Positions 60,756 through 64,000 of a stretch of DNA of 64,000 bases are shown piece by piece. This DNA comes from JBKBII01 sp046299415 (GTDB lineage Bacteria > Pseudomonadota > Gammaproteobacteria > Ectothiorhodospirales > Ectothiorhodospiraceae). The position numbers were made by a program, and so were the translations under genes. Location: NCBI GenBank assembly GCA_046299415.1, contig JBKBII010000003.1, forward strand, positions 186,001-250,000, given 5' to 3'. The first letter of the stretch is position 1. Every line of letters begins with the position of its first letter. The notes beneath the pieces are model-generated. The model was given only the letters and a program-made list of their open reading frames with translations. It did not search any database and had not been told where the DNA came from.

Positions 60756-62906
60756 TCATCGCCGGCTATCCTTCGAAGCCCGCTTTTTCTCGGCCAAAAT
60801 CACCGCGGACCGGTCTGGCAACCGGCGATACTTTTCGCGTTCGATCTCATCATCCAAGACAGGATCGTCAGCAGCCCTCGACAGGATTCCATCGGTCGAA
60901 GACCCGCCCGACGAACCGCCGAACGCAGAGCCGGACCGATCCGCGTCAGGCGCCTCGTCGTTCGCGGCGCTTTTCGGCTTTGATACTGCCCACGAAGACG
61001 AATCAACGTCGCGCGCACTCTCTGGCTTGAAAGGTGCCGCCCTGCCGGTTTCCGACACGGCCGAATCCGAATCACTCGTCGGGGACTCGCCACGCGCGAT
61101 ATCAGCGGGTGCCGCATCGCCCGACACCGCATCAACAGGCGCGGCGTCGACAGGCACCGAGGCCACGGACCTGGAGTCAGCGAATCCACTTGACGCGGAT
61201 TCCGATCGGACTGGCGCGACCAGATTCGTCAGCGTCTGTAGGCGCAGACTCAAGGCCTCGGCCATGCGGTTGAACCGACGATATAAAGTGCCAAACGCCT
61301 CGTTACCGCGTATCGGAATTCTGCGCGCCAAGTCACCCGCGGCAAAATCCGCCAGAGCTGAATCGAGGCGATGAACCACTCGCCGAAATCTCACGACGAT
61401 CCAGAACGCCCCCACCGCCACCGCCAATGTCAGCGCACCCAGCAACCAAAACTGGACAAGCCGCCGCGCCGCCATCTGCGCATCGAGGGCCGTCCGATCG
61501 AACCAAGCCTCCAGACGACCGACCGTCCTCTGGCTATACGTGATCTCACGCGAAAACTGCCACATAGACGCCTCGCGGTCGTGCTCGATGACCACATTCG
61601 GATGCTCGATCACTCGACTCGCAGCCGGCGCCGAATTCGCCTCACCCACCTCCGCCAGAATGACGCCCCCGGCATCAAAAATGGCCAAAGCCACAGCGTC
61701 ATCGCGACCGACAAGATCCGTCAACGTGCCGCTCAACGCTGCAGCGTCCTCCAGCACCACATCCTCGGCCAAGAAGCGACCCACCAACGCCATCCACGCA
61801 CTCAGTGCCGCAGTCGCATTGTCCTCGAGCAATGCGCGATCGCGTGCCAACACCCACTCGCTCGCGGCACCGCCGAGCAGAGCCGTTACCAGTGCCACGG
61901 CCACCGCGCTGCGCCGTGCCACCCCCATGACATCGCGTTCCGCGCTCCCGACATCCGTCCATTCGTGTTCGATATCGAGTAGCCACTGCACCACGACCTT
62001 CGCCGACGCCGGGCGCTCCTGCGGATTACTTGCCAGCAAAGCCTCTACCAGAGCCAACATCGCATCCGGCCGCTTACCGCCGGGCACATTCATTTCTGAC
62101 GGCCATTTCAGCGTCTGGCGTTGTCCTCGCGCGATCGCTTCGAGAATCGCCTTTGGCGTTTCGCCGTCGTACGGCCACTGCGCCGTAATCAGATGAAACA
62201 GCAAGACCCCCAGCGCATACAAATCGGCTGCCGTGCTCGGCCCACTGCGCAGACGCACCCGCTCGGGTGCCAAATAACGCAGTGTCGCCTCGAGGCCGCG
62301 ATCGGCGCCGTCGTGAGCGCCATCCTTTTCGCGCTGGCGCCATGCCGTGGCTGGATTACGCGTCGCCAAACCAAAATCGGCGAGCTTGACCGGCGCGTCG
62401 GGATGGTCGAAGGCCAACAGCGCATTTTCGGCTTTGACATCACCATGAATCACCGAACGCTCGTGCGCATAGGCCAGACCCTCGGCCAATTGGCGCACCC
62501 AACGCAAGATCGTCAGGGCACTCAAGCCCCCCTCTGATCGGCAACGCCGAACCATCTCGGCAAGAGATCGCCCCGGCATCCACTCCATGACCAAAAACGG
62601 CTGGCGGCCGTGCGCACTCACGTCGTGGAGCGCAACAATCGAAGGATGCGACAGCGGCCCGGAAATCGCCGCCTCGACGACGAAACGCGCGCGATCGCGA
62701 GTCGTCGCAACACGCTCGGGATGCGGCACTTTGAGCGCCACATCGCGATGCGCCAAGGTATCGAAACCGCGATAGACCGTTGCCGACGAGCCTGTCGCCA
62801 CATGCTCGCGAACCTCATACCGGCCGAGGCGCTTGAGCTTGAGCGTCGGCGCCGCGCCCGCCGCACCCGCGACAACGCCAAGTTTGCCCGCGCGAAGGTC
62901 GCTCAA
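60756..62906 (-). CDS. Transmembrane Ser/Thr protein kinase with C-terminal HAMP domain
   Basis: Hanks-type kinase of 716 residues. Kinase domain about 27-315: glycine loop VATGSSATVYRG, ATP-lysine in VALKV (about 59), catalytic loop VIHGDVKAENALL (Asp about 156; HGD instead of HRD), DFG at about 177, YLAPERV. A membrane helix (about 333-350), an extracytoplasmic segment of about 130 residues, a second helix (484-506), a HAMP-like region (507-560) and a 150-residue A/S/D-rich tail follow. The start is TTG at 62906, overlapping the FHA stop as TTGA, with GAGG at 6 nt. Sensing after the kinase domain reverses the PknB order. The PP2C partner follows. Confidence 0.88.
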   Translation of the reverse strand: MSDLRAGKLGVVAGAAGAAPTLKLKRLGRYEVREHVATGSSATVYRGFDTLAHRDVALKVPHPERVATTRDRARFVVEAAISGPLSHPSIVALHDVSAHGRQPFLVMEWMPGRSLAEMVRRCRSEGGLSALTILRWVRQLAEGLAYAHERSVIHGDVKAENALLAFDHPDAPVKLADFGLATRNPATAWRQREKDGAHDGADRGLEATLRYLAPERVRLRSGPSTAADLYALGVLLFHLITAQWPYDGETPKAILEAIARGQRQTLKWPSEMNVPGGKRPDAMLALVEALLASNPQERPASAKVVVQWLLDIEHEWTDVGSAERDVMGVARRSAVAVALVTALLGGAASEWVLARDRALLEDNATAALSAWMALVGRFLAEDVVLEDAAALSGTLTDLVGRDDAVALAIFDAGGVILAEVGEANSAPAASRVIEHPNVVIEHDREASMWQFSREITYSQRTVGRLEAWFDRTALDAQMAARRLVQFWLLGALTLAVAVGAFWIVVRFRRVVHRLDSALADFAAGDLARRIPIRGNEAFGTLYRRFNRMAEALSLRLQTLTNLVAPVRSESASSGFADSRSVASVPVDAAPVDAVSGDAAPADIARGESPTSDSDSAVSETGRAAPFKPESARDVDSSSWAVSKPKSAANDEAPDADRSGSAFGGSSGGSSTDGILSRAADDPVLDDEIEREKYRRLPDRSAVILAEKKRASKDSRR

Positions 62907-63469
62907 AACCCGCCTCGCACCAACGCCCAAACGATCGCCACCAAAAGCGACGCAGCCGCCACAAAACCAACCAATCCAACCAGCCGCCACAGCCAAAGGC
63001 GACGTCGTCGCGCAGCGACCAACGCCGCGTCGGGCGCGACAAACTTCAGCGTCACACTTCCCAACTGAATCTGATCACCATCGCTCAAATTGGTCTCGGA
63101 GACTCGTCGTCCGTTGACGAACAACCCGTTGGTCGACAACGCATCGATGATCTGCCACTCGCTGTCATGTCGTACCAACATCGCATGCAGAAACGACACC
63201 CCCTCGGCGTCGAGCACCACATCGGCATCGCTCGGCCGTCGACCGATTCTCACACGATCCTGATCGAGCACGAACACATCACCCGAATTCAGCCCCGCCA
63301 ACACCACGAGCGTCGGATGCAACGCCATCACAGCCACCGACGCACCGTCCTGCGGGGCATCAGGAAGATCGGACGCATCGACAAATACCGTGCCCTGCGG
63401 GCCGCGGTCACGTGTCGATCTCGAAGAGCCCGCCATTGAACGCGCCCGCCAGCGCTCGCGAATCGTCAT
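62903..63469 (-). CDS. FHA-domain membrane protein
   Basis: Protein of 188 residues. A polar N-terminus (about 1-50) precedes a forkhead-associated domain (about 70-140): DRVRIGRRPSDADVVLD, VSFLHAMLVRHDSEWQIIDALSTNGLFVNGRRV, DGDQIQLGSVTLKFV. This includes the GR, S-x2-H and N-G residues that bind phosphothreonine. One C-terminal membrane helix (about 162-182) anchors it with the FHA domain in the cytoplasm. ATG 63469 overlaps the TraB-family stop as ATGA. A natural reader of the kinase encoded next to it. Confidence 0.9.
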   Translation of the reverse strand: MTIRERWRARSMAGSSRSTRDRGPQGTVFVDASDLPDAPQDGASVAVMALHPTLVVLAGLNSGDVFVLDQDRVRIGRRPSDADVVLDAEGVSFLHAMLVRHDSEWQIIDALSTNGLFVNGRRVSETNLSDGDQIQLGSVTLKFVAPDAALVAARRRRLWLWRLVGLVGFVAAASLLVAIVWALVRGGF

Positions 63470-64000
63470 AACCCAGCGTCCCCGGCGGCGAACAAGCGCC
63501 CAAGGATCCACGCGCCGCCTGCATACGTACCGATTGCCGAACCAAAAGTCGTCAACAAAAACACCAGAAACACCCGCGATACACGGTTTCGCCACCACCC
63601 GCGGGCGCTCGTCGCGTCGTGACGCAGACGCGCAAAGTCACCGACCTCGGGTTTACGCAACCAGATCTCGATTGCCGCCGCGACAAAACCAACACCGATC
63701 GTCGGATTCAGCGACGTCAGCGGCGCCGCAAACATCGCGCCGATAATCGTCAATGGATGCGCGCCAGCGATGATCGCGCCCAGCGCCGCCAACCCACCAT
63801 TGATCAATACCCAGTCCAAGACCAACTGCCACCCAAGACCAGGATTGCGGGAAAACCCGATTGCGAATCCCGTTAAGATCACCGCAACGATGACCCAGGG
63901 CACAAACTTCGGCCAGCGCGCCTTGGGCGGCGTCGTTTCCAAACGCGCCAACGCCGCATCGGGATCCGGACCGTGTCCCGACTCTCCGTGGACCGACGCC
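63466..64000 (-). CDS. TraB-family (PrgY-like) protein, C-terminal part
   Basis: The frame is open from the window edge; 177 codons of the 3' end are visible. It shows the membrane half of TraB/PrgY-type proteins: KARWPKFVPWVIVAVILTGF, then WVLINGGLAALGAIIAGAHPLTIIGAMFAAPLTSLNPTIG, EIWLRKPEVGDFARLRHD, and GWWRNRVSRVFLVFLLTTFGSAIGTYAGG. The N-terminal GumN/TIKI-like domain lies outside. The biochemical role in proteobacteria is unknown; in Enterococcus PrgY limits pheromone activity. Its stop overlaps the FHA start as ATGA, making it the first visible member of the cassette. Confidence 0.85.
   Translation of the reverse strand, partial: ASVHGESGHGPDPDAALARLETTPPKARWPKFVPWVIVAVILTGFAIGFSRNPGLGWQLVLDWVLINGGLAALGAIIAGAHPLTIIGAMFAAPLTSLNPTIGVGFVAAAIEIWLRKPEVGDFARLRHDATSARGWWRNRVSRVFLVFLLTTFGSAIGTYAGGAWILGRLFAAGDAGL

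Overview
The window reads as a chromosomal segment of a free-living, respiring gammaproteobacterium with GC-rich DNA. The evidence is the gene content and order: a division-cell wall start (mraZ-rsmH-ftsL-ftsI) next to the RNase P RNA gene, rsmI, lpoA-yraN, the cytochrome bc1 operon petABC followed by sspA-sspB, pcnB-folK-dgk-panB-panC-panD, and metR divergent from metE. I cannot name the genus. I saw no tRNA, rRNA, CRISPR array, prophage or insertion sequence, so this is mostly core genome with a few accessory signalling cassettes.

Layout. 1-2.9 kb: dcw genes on the minus strand, behind a promoter with four MraZ-type repeats at exact 10-nt spacing. 3.1-3.5 kb: rnpB with promoter and terminator. 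3.8-10.8 kb: a methyltransferase-like membrane protein, rsmI, lpoA-yraN and a GlcD-type flavoprotein. 11-17.5 kb: petABC and sspAB, all minus strand. 17.5-23.1 kb: a NIF3-type protein, a DegS-type protease, a SulP transporter and a UspA protein preceded by a tandem 24-nt repeat. 23.4-29 kb: pgi divergent from ppc. 29.6-36.2 kb: pantothenate genes plus a deoxynucleoside kinase, folK and pcnB, read as one long minus-strand unit. 36.6-39.9 kb: a three-gene partner-switching cassette (ATPase-type kinase, STAS-like protein, PP2C/SpoIIE phosphatase). 40-46.3 kb: a Nudix hydrolase, hslR, a GST-like protein, metR and metE. 46.7-52.6 kb: an HNH endonuclease, a degenerate phosphatase-like protein, nadA, an LRV-repeat protein coupled to a thioredoxin-fold protein, and RNase T. 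52.7-58.3 kb: an SLC13/TrkA-C transporter, an Slp-type lipoprotein, a TRIC-family protein and a K+/H+ antiporter. 58.7-64 kb: a minus-strand cassette of TraB-family protein, FHA protein, Ser/Thr kinase, PP2C phosphatase and LysM lipoprotein, with stop/start overlaps at the first two junctions.

Two things stand out. First, the terminal cassette encodes a membrane Ser/Thr kinase whose kinase domain is N-terminal and whose extracytoplasmic domain and HAMP follow it, the reverse of the usual sensor order; its phosphatase and a phosphothreonine-binding FHA partner are next to it. Second, many housekeeping proteins carry long low-complexity, probably disordered additions: SspB has about 360 residues between its core and its C-terminal ClpX-binding peptide, and PcnB, FolK, the deoxynucleoside kinase, RNase T, DegS, PanC and MetR carry similar extensions or insertions. 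Functions are called from motifs recognised by eye; no database search was run.
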